A DNA stretch of 64,000 bases from Viola odorata (lineage: Eukaryota; Streptophyta; Magnoliopsida; Malpighiales; Violaceae): the NCBI GenBank assembly GCA_963691705.1, contig OY829542.1:48525002-48589001 (forward strand). Reading direction: 5' to 3'. Each line of letters begins with the position of its first letter. Within the stretch, counting starts at the first letter, position 1. Below, one piece after another: positions 21,162 to 32,200 of the stretch. The notes below the pieces were generated by a model. The model did not search any database and was not told where the DNA came from. It worked only from the letters and a program-made list of their open reading frames with translations. Both the position numbers and the translations under genes were made by a program.

Positions 21162-22409
21162 TAACTAGTAAGAATCAAGAAATAGAAAATTTTAATCATT
21201 TTTCCTTTTTTCCTTTTAAACTTAACTAAAAGTCCTCATTTTTTTTATTTGTTATTTTAAATATAAAATTTCATTAAGGAAGTTGTATAAGAATTATTAC
21301 GAGGAAAAAACTATATTATTGTAAATTGTAATAGTCATGTCATCAGTTAACTATATGTATAAACTAACACCATTAATTATTAATGATACTGCATATATTA
21401 GTAATATTACCATTAATTCTTACTCTAATACATAATTATTAAGGTATATCGTGGATATATATGTTTATTGTTCAGTATTTTACTTAATAAAAAGAGAATT
21501 ATATTGTTGTAAGAAAGAATAATGTCAAACTAACGTTCAAATTGACCTCTGACTCCCGGTTGTCTTTTTTTTTTCCTTCCTGGTTGACAGCTGCATTGAT
21601 TTTTGGGTTTTCTTTTCTTTTTTCTGGATTGGGTTTTCTTTTCTTTTTTCAAAATCATTTATTCCCCCCTCTCTCTCTCTGCTCATCATCTTCCCCAAAT
21701 CATTTCTTATTTTCTTTTTCCTTAATTTCTTTCTTTTTCTTTTCCATTTTTTTCTGGTAAATGTCTCCGCTACGTTAGTCGTCTTAGAATAATTTTCGAA
21801 CAAAAAAGTCCCAATGACAGCAGAAATTATTGGGTGTCACCTAGGATTAGGGGTGTCAATTGGTCCCGGGTGTCGCACCCCTTTTTTCGTTGAAAACGAG
21901 TTTAAGGTTCGGGACGGATGCTAAGCATAAATGGATGCTTCGCATAATGCAATGAAGTCGCCACCCTAATTTCTAAGGTTTAGGGAACCTAAGCGTCATG
22001 GCATAAAAAAAATAAAAACTAAGGCACATGTGGTCTAAACCAAAGAATGAAGGTTCGAGGTCGTATTATGGACTTGGGAAGGTGTTAGGCACCCAAGTCA
22101 CGTCCTTAAAAGGTTACCAGTAAAAAGTGTTGGCCCAAGGGCTCATTAAATCTTATTTTGATGAATTAAGGACACAAAAATTAATTAATATACTAATGCA
22201 ATTTTAAGTTAAAGTATTTGTAGTTTGCGAGGAGACAACAAAAGAAGCAACGAATCAATTATCGCAAGCTCGAAGAATCAAGTGTATATTAGAGCATTAT
22301 CCGTGTAAGTATGATTCTAATTAGCACTTGATTTATGTTCGATAATACCTCAAGAAAAGTGTCAAAAGATTTTTTACACGAAAAACAATTTTTGGAAAAA
22401 GAGTTTCTG

Positions 22410-22562
22410 ACTTCACTGTAGCAACAGAGAGTTTCACCGTAGCAACGGATAAACTCACTGTAGCAACGGGAACGAATAGTTTCACCGTAGCAACGGATAG
22501 TTTCACTGTAGCAATGGATAGTTTTTCACTGTAGCAACGAATATATTTTTCACTGTAGCAAA
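22410..22562 (+). repeat. Minisatellite in the solo Sirevirus LTR
   Basis: About seven imperfect copies of a 19-23-bp unit around TTCACTGTAGCAACGGATAG. The corresponding place in the intact element carries a different tandem unit (ACTAGCCGTTATG-type). Confidence 0.7.
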
Positions 22563-23172
22563 CGGCTAGTTTTTGGCTCCTTCCTTCATGGATGAGCCTC
22601 TACTCTTTTGACGCTATAAATACTCATCTAAGATGAGTTACAAAGATTAAGAAAGCATTTATAAGTTCTATATACACAAATTACATTTACAAACTCTCTT
22701 AATCAAAGTTTTACAACGCAAGCTTCACATATCAGTTTTCAACCATTCTTGCGTCTTTTAATTCGAGTTTGGATCGCTTTCTTCTTGAGGTAATATTGTT
22801 CATTTATTGGTGTTATTTTGAATCATACATTTATTATTTGTACACCAATTCTTTGTTGCAAATATTATTAATTCAATTGTGAAGGTTCTTCAATCCTTAC
22901 CTTGAAAGAGGATTGTATAACGGTTGTGGTTGAGCCCGAAAAAAACCAAAGTGTAAGGTTGTAGTTGAGCCCGCAAAAACTACAGTGTAAGGTTGTGAGC
23001 TGAACCCGTAAAAGCTCAAGGTAATAGCAAAGGTGTTTGCATTAGAAAATCCTAAGGGTGAAGCTCTTAGGTAGTGGAGTACAATTCGGATTGTGAATTG
23101 GAACCACTATAACTCCTTGTGTTTTTGCTATTTTTCCTTACATTTTGTGTGCAATTTTTTATTGCCTATTCA

Positions 23173-23194
23173 CCCCCCCCCCCCCCCCCCCCCC
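23173..23194 (+). repeat. Poly-C run of 22 bases
   Basis: The homologous site in the intact element's LTRs has a run of seven. This could be a real expansion or an assembly error at a homopolymer. Confidence 0.7.
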
Positions 23195-23984
23195 TCTAGG
23201 CCGGGATTATTGTTTTATCAAAAAGGTGTTTGAAAACAGTTTTGATATACAAAGATTTGTTTAATGATCGAAGCATGTCAACCACCTCTTCCCACGAACT
23301 CAAGTCACTTTCCAATCATTTACATAGGCCAATGATTGAATCATGTCAATAGAGTCCGCTTACCGAATTGGGACACTTTCTGATTATTTAAACATTTTTT
23401 ACGCGATTTGGCCCTCAAAGGCGACGTTACATCTTAGCATTCGGGACTTGCTATTTCTGTTTGGGTTCGAGGGATGGGGTTACCATTTTGTCTCGATGCT
23501 AGAGCAGACGTTCCCCCCTTATCATTGGGCCATGCATGACTTAGTTACTACGTGATCTATTATGGTTGAAACTAGCAAAGTACATTTTTATGAATGCACG
23601 TAGGTTGGTATGGCCTTTGGAGCCATCATGCGTATCATTTAACAAAGAAACAATTGATCTCATGGTATAAAAGACAAGTGTTATAACACATGGTATACAT
23701 GTGAGATTGATTTTATTTGTTTTAGCAATTCTATATGTCATGCATACGCGTAAGGTGGTTATAACGCTTACTAGGGAGTCATGCATTCGGTTCGGTTTTT
23801 AGCATTCATACAAGGGGAAGTTTTAAGGTAAACTTACCTTTCGGATGAACCCCGATCGATCCATCTCTTCAAAACCACGATTAATGACAATTGACATAAA
23901 TACGTAGATATAAACAAGCATACACGATTTTTAACTACTTAGCTAATTATTACAAACCACATTTCAAAATAATGAGTATTTATC

Positions 23985-24900
23985 TAATTATTACAAATTG
24001 GAGGTCGGAATAACTATCTAAGCTAATTATTACAGCAAGTGAAATAACTAATTAATTATTACAACAAGTGAAATAAGCAATTAATTATTACCACAAGTTT
24101 AGCAATTAATTATTACAACAAGTTTTAGCAAACATATATTATCACATACAGGCAAAAACAATTAACGATCATTCATTATGTAAGAATGCATGGACATAAT
24201 GCAATTCTAATGGGCCGGGCTAGGCCCATTCTTGGATTTCGAGTTTTTTGGGCAAAATGCATACAAATAATATTACGAAAAATATCAAATTAAATAAAAA
24301 GAGATGAAACATACTTTCGCGCAAAGGTTTAAAGTTTTAACCTACAAAGCGAGGGTGTTAGCGAAGGTTTGAAAATAAAATAAAAAAATAATAAAGAGCG
24401 CATGCAATATTCATTTAATTTGACGAATAAACATTTAATAAACATGATAAACAAATAAACATTTTATTTCATGTCAAATAAATAAACAATTGAACACAAG
24501 AAGCAAGTAAAAAATTAATTAGACATGGCAAGCAAGTAATCAATTAGTTCATTTATTTCATATGAGCAATTCATAATTATTTAAACATGGCATAATTAAT
24601 ATTCGATTTATTTATAACATGCGAGCATATTAATCATTTCACAATAATTTAAATGTGGCATGTGGTATTATTATCACGTGAACATACGAGTATTTCATAT
24701 GACTCGAATAATGCATAAAAAATATACAAATGATCCATACGATTTAAATATATCATTTGACATACGAATATTTTAATATCATTTAAACACAAATAAAAAG
24801 CATACGAATGTATTACAGAATTTAACATGTTATAAAAGCATACAAATATTTTTATTAATTTAAACATGTTAGAAAAGCATACGAATATTTTACACAATTT
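23985..24900 (+). repeat. Degenerate tandem repeats in the Ogre-like LTR
   Basis: Two zones are seen: CAATTAATTATTACAACAAG-type units at about 23,985-24,130, and imperfect units of about 50 bp around GCATACGAATATTTTA plus TTTAAACATG at about 24,680-24,900. Between them the sequence is AT-rich and non-coding. Confidence 0.5.
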
Positions 24901-27900
24901 TTACGAAAATAAGTGGGTCCCACATTTGAATTTTGGACATTAAAAAATGGGCTTGGCTTAATTTAAATCAAGATGGGCCAAAGCTTTGTTTTTAAAAAAG
25001 GAAAGAAAATGGGAACAGATGGGCTTGGCTTAAGCCAAGGCCCATCTGTGTTAAAATGGCAAAAGAAAGGGGCGGGCTTGGCCCGTCACCTTTCTTTTGT
25101 AAGAACAGCAGCCACGACTGCACTGTTCTTCTTCTTCAACGCCGGTCACCATGGCCGGCCACCAAACCCGAAATGACCCAAATAAATCAAGTAACATACC
25201 AGCAGACTAATTCCACGAAAACAGCAAGCATGGGGGACAAGAACAGTGGCGTCCTTTTACATGGAATAATAAGCTATTTAACATGCATTTTTGTGATTAA
25301 TTAGCTAGAGCAAGCAAGCAATTAAATTGAGGTAAGGGAAATGTAATTAGCATATAAACTAAGCATGTGAGTCAAGTTTAAGCAATTAAATCAGGCATTA
25401 TATACAAAAATGAAAATTAAAGAGAGTTTAGAGGGAGAAAGCTTACTTTCCAGGAGAGCTCTTTTGCCAAGAAGGATGAGCAAGAAATGGAGATTAAGAG
25501 GAGATTTTGGGGCCCTGTTCTTGTTGAATGAAGGTGTGTATTTATAGGGTTGAGGTTGAGTCGGTTTGGAGGTGATTTGTGGTTGAAAATGGCGCATGGT
25601 TCGGGGGTGAGCTGGAGAGTGAACAGTGACCGGAGTGGAGGCCAAGTTTGGGCTTTGTGTGGCCAAGGATTGCTGATGGGAGGTTTGTGATGATCACAGT
25701 AGATTCGGCGAGCTAGCTAGGAAGAAATGTGAGGTAAATTTGGATATTTCATGCATTAATTGCCATTAATGCATGAATTTGGATACGAACGGGATATTTT
25801 GGTACGAGCGAATTCGTACGAAAGCGAAAATAAATCCGAGCCGAGGAAACCACGACGTGTAGAAAAATAAGACAAGAAAACTAGTGTACAGTAAATAAAT
25901 GAGAAGTTTGAGTTAACGTATTTATTTTCTCTTTCGGACACGTCAAAACGTTTGAACGCAAAATAAATGTCCTTACGACAAAAATTGAACGAAACTGAAC
26001 GAGGTGGCGGGAAAGAGAAAAATAGTACGTAATTATCAATTAAAGAAATTACGCGTTCGAGAAAACTTACTCGGGACCGAGAAAAGTTCGCGTGAAGACA
26101 GTCGAAAATACAAAAAACTAAAAAGGCCTGAAATCACATGGAATATTTAAACAAATTAGCCTAGGACTAAGAATCGATAAAAAATTGACCTAGACGAGCT
26201 ATTAAATGTGGTAAACGTAAAAATACGTAAATGCGTTGACGAAAACCGAAAAATACGGTTTAGTCGAAAATACGAGAAAAATACGAAAAATTTAAAAGAC
26301 GTGAAATGACGTGAAATATTAAAACAAATAGTCCATGATCAAAAATCGATTGAAATTTGACATAAACAGGCTATTAATGCGACATGCAATAAAACGAAAG
26401 AATTGTGACGTAAGTTAAAATTCGGGTAGCAACACTGGGACACGTAGACCCGGACCCGAGTTTTTGGTGGAGACCGAGATCAATTTTTTAGTCCCATTTT
26501 TTATCGGGATCGGATCTGGTCCTGACTCAATGAGGGTCGGTGAGACCCGGACCCGGTCAGGTCTGACCCGACCAAAGTCAGACCTGGCTTACACTTACAC
26601 ACACACACAATAACAACAGACGCCTTCGACGCAAATCACCTCCAGTTTTACTCGTTTCTCACTCCCCTTCATCGTCACCTCCAGTTCATCGTCGTTTCTC
26701 CAGTCTGCGCCTCACCTCCAATTCATCGTCGTTTCTCACTCCCCTTCATCGTCAGTCGAGTTGTTTCTCACTCCATCGCCACCACTCTCCAGTCTGCTCA
26801 CCTCCAGTCGAGTCATTTCTGTATGTTTATTTACTGCTTGGATTTGGTAATTTGTATGTTTCGTTAGATCTGGATCTGCTTGTTATTTGTAGATCTCAGA
26901 TCTAGATATGGAAGCTTATGAATGATAGTTATTTTTATGCTTTCATGTTGTCATTGTTGAGGTCCTTGGCGAGGTTTCATGCTTCTGTGTTTGTGTTGGA
27001 TTTTGAAACCGAGGGATATGAAATTGATTTAATTATTTCTGTATCTATTAGGTTGATTACATGTTTATTCATTGTGTCTATCCTTTTATCAATGAGTTGC
27101 GGATTTGTCTTTCTTTTGGGATTGACGTACAGAACGCTCTTCTCCAACCAGTCATCATTTCATCATTTCTAAGGAGAGCAGAAGAAATGGACCCGGAAAA
27201 AAAAATTCGGGTCCATTTTTTTCAGTTCTGGTCCCGGATCCGGAAATACTTGTCGGGCCCGGGATCAGAAAAATAGTCCCATTTTTTATCGGGACCGAAT
27301 CTGGTCCCAATCCGATGGGGTTCAGGTCCAAACCCGAATTGACACCCCTACCTAGGATCTACAATTTATATTTGATGGGATAAATTAAAGGAAAAAAAGA
27401 ATAAATTAATGGACTCAATCATGTTAATTATTTTCGATTTTGAAATTACAGAGAAAGAAAGCAATGAGGATTGAGGAAAGCTAAAGTGAAAATTAAATTG
27501 TAATGCAGTTTTGGTTCTGATTGAAGACGACTTGGAGGAAAATGAAAGGGTGTCAGATCTAGAAATTCAGATTGATCTAGCCGAAGATGGGTGGTCTAAG
27601 AATAAAAACACTCTCAGCCGCAACCATTATCTCTCCCTCTCGGCCAGATCTATTGTTGTGGAGTGAAGAATGACTTCAGATCTTGATCTATTGTAAAAAA
27701 AATAGAAAAGAAACAGAAAGAAAGAAAGAAATTAAGGAATAAGAAAATAAGAAATGATTTTGAAAAAAGAAAAGTGAACCCAATTCAGAAAAAAGAAAAG
27801 AAAAAGTTTGTTATCTTGGAAGAATAAGTTTTTTTTTTGTGCGACATTTAACTGTTGTGTTTTTATCGTTGACTCTTAGTATAGGGGAAGTAGAATTAAG

Positions 27901-28208
27901 TTTTTTTAAAAATCAGGGGAGGTTCTGTTTTAAAAAATAGTACATGGGTCTTTTCGCTATTACCCCTATTATTTATTAATATTTAGTCATCTTAAATTTT
28001 TATATGTTTTTATCATAAAATTTAAAGATTTATCACACTAAAATATCTTTATAATATTAGGCTAACATTTATAAATTGGTAAATCAAAGTATTATTTTAA
28101 AAAAAATCAAAACTGTGTGTTTAAAAACTAAACGGTGTCGTTTTATCAATGGATGTTGTATATTAATATATAGATAAAACTTTCACACTTTGATCACAAC
28201 ATTTGTGG

Positions 28209-28270
28209 TGGCGTAGTGGCAACTGGCAAATTATTTGCCCCATTTGCCAACGCAAACGGATTCGAAACCC
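28209..28270 (+). other. tRNA-like A/B-box module near the right end of the outer hAT-like element
   Basis: TGGCGTAGTGG (28,209-28,219) matches an A box. GGATTCGAAACCC (28,258-28,270) resembles a B box. The B-box end lies 217 bp from the element's right end. Confidence 0.4.
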
Positions 28271-28487
28271 ATTGCCTGCACCTTTGCTTTTTATTTTCAA
28301 AGGATCATGGGTGATGTGGCAAAATCTTAGCGTGTCATGTCGCCTAGATTAAAAAAAACCAAATGGATCAAAACCGGAACCGAACTGATAGTAATGATTC
28401 GGTTATATCCTAAATAGAACCGTTAAATTTCAATTCGGTCCGATTCCAGCTCAAAAATCAAATCGAACCGGCCCGTGTACACCCCTG

Positions 28488-29255
28488 GGAAGGACTTTCA
28501 TTGTATAGTTATTGTGGTACTTTTATGAGAGAAAATATTAGTATTTATTTATTCTCATTTAGTATTTTCTTTAAGTAATCTTATTTAATTTTTGAAAATT
28601 ATTGTAGGTTCATCTCAAGCAAAATATAGTCATATGTATATTAATAACTTATTCATTAATAGGTGATTATAAAGTACCAATAAAAATTTGAATTTTAATC
28701 AAAATTTCTGTATTAAAATAAAAGGAATAACAAAAAATATACATGACCAAGAATATAAGCTTATTCATTAATCTAGAATAATTATAAAACTATATGGATT
28801 AAAATATACTTAACCCGAGAAAAAACAGAAAAAATAATAAGGGAAATTAAAATTAAAATTTGCCGTAATGAAAAATGGGAGAAAAAAACAAAATTAACGA
28901 CAAATCACCGGCATATTCGGCGAAGCTTAGGGCATGATCGTAAATTAATAGAAATCACAAGTTCATTGGAGAACAAATAGGGCAGTAGCGTTTGCAGCTA
29001 CCAAACCACTCGATTCCTGTAAGACAAAACCCACGCGCACCGAAAAAAGAAAAGAAACCTCAAAAATCAAAATCACTTTTCTTGTTCGATCATTTTTCTC
29101 CCATCTATATTTTTCATTTTTATTTGTTTGTTAGTTTTCGTCCCTCTTCTTCTTCTTCAATTATATCATGATCCGCAATCCCGTATTTTCAGTATTCTAA
29201 CCTGTATATCTCGGGTAGTATATAATCATAGTGTTACTGTTCCCAAGTGCCGGCC
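28488..29255. other. Intergenic sequence and 5' leader of the DUF1664 gene
   Basis: AT-rich to about 28,900. C/T-rich leader-like sequence (CTTCTTCTTCTTC near 29,150) then precedes the ATG at 29,256. No clear TATA box and no other feature. Confidence 0.4.
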
Positions 29256-32200
29256 ATGGCTCTTCCTCTCGCCAAGCTGACTCTCCTGGTCGGCGCAGGT
29301 CCGTTCTCTGATTTCTTATTCTGTTTCTGTTTGTTTTCAGAGATTGTGTCTTCTTCTGTCCGATTTTTGTTCAAGAAGAATTAAGTTTCTTTCTTTTAGG
29401 GGTTTTAGAGATAAACCCTCGATTCAATTTCGTTTGATTGGGTTGCTTCAAGTGCGATATGTAGCTTCCTTGTGGTTCATTATAGTTATTAGTTGTTGAA
29501 TGGTGTGGAGAGTGAGTGTTGCTATTAGTTTTTTAGCAATGCGTCAGTTTGCTTGTTCCTTTTTGTAACTTGTGCTGTGGAGTGGTAGTGATGAATAATT
29601 TCTTTTGTCAGCCATGATAAGCTAACATGAGTAGTTTTGTAATGTTTGAAATTCATGCTTACTACAAGTGTTGCTAATACTTGTACTTGCAGGTATTGTT
29701 GGTTCGGTTTTTGCCACAGAGGGGCGCATGCCAAGTGTTTCTGATTTGATGTCAGGTGCTTTCAAGGTACAATTTGCTGTATAGTTTCTACTTTAGAAAT
29801 TTTGTGGCATCAGAGGGTAATTTTATATTCTTGTTCACTCTCATTTTTGTTTCACACAAATCACTAATAGTTTTTTTTCGTGATTCTGCCTCAGATTGCA
29901 AGGCATCTTAAGCTAAATGATTCTACTGCAACAGTTAGCAAGCCGCAAAACAACTCTTTGTTGGCTCAGGTTTACAACTAGACATTATGTTGTCAATTCC
30001 TTGTCATGCATTTTATTTGTTAATGGTACTATGGGTTTGACCTGTATGAATTGCCTTGCCTATTTTCTTGTGATTGCAAAGAAGGCCTTTCTCTTTTTCA
30101 TGATCAATATTTCCTCAGTGGATGAGATGAGATGAAAATACAAAAATGTTGTTAGTGTTCTAAAGATGTTAGGTTAGGACCCATGATATGTTTATGCACA
30201 CCCACCCACCTGCCCACACATAAAGGCACATGTACACTCTTGTTGTTGAGATGCTTTATGCCACATCAAAGAACCACTCAGCTTAGTTGTGAGTTAGTGG
30301 AGCACATGTTCATGCAAGTGTGGACTCACTAAAAAAATTCTTAGAGCCTAACCTTATTGCTTCATCTTTTGGTAAGTGGTTCTATTGGTACCCAAGAAGC
30401 CTTTGATGAAGTTGGGTGTAAATGAGTATCATTTATAACATCTCTGTAAAACTTAAATTTTGGCTGTAGAGGTTCCTTGCGATTGCCTTCTTCGAGTTCA
30501 GTTATCCATTCAGGAAAAAATGATTTCTTCTCTGCCACACTTCTGTTAATATTGAATGCAAAAGATCAATTATGTATCTTACTTTTACAGGTTGACAGTC
30601 TCCGACATGAGCTACAGATGCTGTCGTTAAACAGGCCAGTCACAATTATAACTTCAAATGGGACAGGTTTGGATTTTACTCCCTTGCTTGCACCTGAAGA
30701 TTAGTTGTCTTTTGTCATCGTTTGTGAATTGCACGTCCAAACTGAAGTCGTATGATGGAATTTTTGCTAACGGTTGTCTTGCTATTGTTATCATTTTGGC
30801 TCATCATTGACAATTCCTCGATGTCAGATGATTTCACATTGCATCATGTAATTATGATATTTAGTGGCATCTATAATGATAAGTGTGCAAATTCCCAAAT
30901 TTAGGATTATAGGTGCTGTGCTTCTATGCATTTTCCATAGGGTTGTTAAGCCCCTAGATTCACTAGGATCTGTATGGTGCAGCTAAGATTGTAAGAAATT
31001 TGTGATGTTATAAGTTTTGAAATTGTTTTCAAATATGATGCAATTCTTGATCGGTAAAGATGAAATCATGATTTGAATATTGCATGTCAGGGGATAATCT
31101 TTTCTGGTCTATAGTTTGCCATAGTGTGAATCTTTGGGTTGAATCAACAGGCACGCAAATAGTTTGAACAAATATTTCTAGGTTTTACGTTACCTGATAA
31201 GTGTAACTTATGCTGGCAAAGGCTTAATTTAGTGGTTTATTTACTTGAAATTATGGGAAATGCATATTATTAAACTGTAATCGGACCATCCCTACCAATA
31301 TGCGGTAGACTTACAACTTCTGAAAATCAACTAAACCTTTCTAAGAAAAAAACCAAAAAAAACTAAACCCATCTATGGTGGGTGTCTCTTTCTGTTGAGG
31401 ACCACATTTGTGTTTGAGTTAACATCTTTCTGCTACTTCATCTCTAATTAATTTCCCAAGAAAACTTAGAACATGTCGTTCTTACTTGTGACATGTATTG
31501 TTAATTTTTCCCCCATACAACAACAGGTTGCATCTGCCTAATTAGTCATCTTTATCTAAGATCTATTTTTTGCATTTACTCTCTAGTCTTATTTGACACT
31601 TGCTTATGATGTGCAGGTACTGCTAAATATGGCACAATTGTTGTTGTTGTTGTTGTAGTTGGATATGGGTATGTTTGGTGGAAGGTAATCTTCTTTAGCC
31701 TTGTTTAATAGTAATCTTTGCCACTTTAGATGTAATTGTTCTTGTGGTATTTACTACAACAAGAATATTAGCACACTATTTAAGGGTTCATGGTTATCCA
31801 GCTACACAACTCACTCTAACTGTCAGTCTCTTACTAGTTGAGATGGCTATATTTCTGTAACTCCCTAAGTTCCAAATGGAGCATCGTAACTGCCATATTT
31901 GCACATTTTTTCCTGTTTGGTATTGCTTGGCTATATACTCCGCTACTATTGCTATGGAATACATCAATTTTGAGATGCTTTTAGTTTTTTCTTGATTCTT
32001 AGAGTCTGACTATGGGTGTCCCATTTATAAACTGTTTGATTCTTCCTTTTTGGTGGGTTCATATTTTAAAATGTACATTAAATTTTAAGTTGCTTATGAT
32101 TGCGATGGATCATTACTTGTAAACTTCTCATTCATCTGAACACTCTTCTTTGGTTCCATCTGATGCTTGATTCTTGTAATCCTTGCATGTTTTCAGGGTT

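Larger units (their letters stand above)
22128..23220 (+). repeat. Solo LTR of the Sirevirus family (second copy type)
   Basis: It opens TGTTGGCCCAAGGGCTCATT and ends GTTTTATCA, matching in reverse the LTRs at 11,371 and 18,334 along most of its length. It is flanked by the 5-bp duplication AAAAG (22,123-22,127 and 23,221-23,225). At 1,093 bp it is longer than the 1,004-bp relatives, because of a different internal tandem repeat and a long C run. No internal region remains. Confidence 0.9.
21871..26434 (+). repeat. Ogre/Tat-like solo LTR
   Basis: It starts TGTCGCACCCC and carries GAAGTCGCCACC and GGGAAGGTGTTAGGCACCC, wording I associate with Ogre/Tat-lineage LTRs. It ends GGGTAGCAACA. Flanks CCGGG (21,866-21,870) and CTGGG (26,435-26,439) form a 5-bp duplication with one change. 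It is 4,564 bp including a nested 1.1-kb LTR. No primer site or internal genes follow, so it is a solo LTR. Short ORFs inside (for example near 25,391-25,666) show no protein family. Confidence 0.7.
21848..27350. mobile_element. Inner non-autonomous hAT element
   Basis: Left end TAGGGGTGTCAATTGGTCCC, right end inverted TAGGGGTGTCAATTCGGGTT, flanked by a perfect 8-bp duplication CCTAGGAT (21,840-21,847 and 27,351-27,358). Removing the LTR inserted at 21,871 leaves about 0.93 kb. That remnant has GGGTCC-rich subterminal blocks and a C/T-rich interior (26,600-26,820) plus T-rich sequence, the same architecture as the element at 8,171-9,122. No transposase. Confidence 0.8.
20714..28487. mobile_element. 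Outer hAT-like element, highly interrupted
   Basis: The left end TAGGGGTGTACAAAACC and the right end inverted CAGGGGTGTACACGGGCC are hAT-type ends, followed on both sides by AACCGGACCGAATC-type subterminal repeats. The 8-bp duplication has decayed and cannot be assigned (flanks GGAGGAAGA and GGAAGGAC are only similar). It contains a second hAT-like element (21,848-27,350). Its own sequence amounts to about 2.2 kb with no transposase. tRNA-like modules lie near both ends and an inverted pyrimidine tract pair near the inner insertion. Confidence 0.55.

Noticed and set aside
22410..22562. Regular short repeats resembling a CRISPR array
   Set aside because: Units are adjacent without unique spacers and sit inside a plant LTR; this is a minisatellite.
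23343..23555. 70-codon ORF inside the Ogre-like LTR
   Set aside because: No homology recognised; it lies within a repeat next to the nested LTR and has no gene signals.
20714..28487. A clear 8-bp duplication for the outer hAT-like element
   Set aside because: The flanks are similar (GGAGGAAGA and GGAAGGAC) but no alignment gives eight matching bases; left as decayed.
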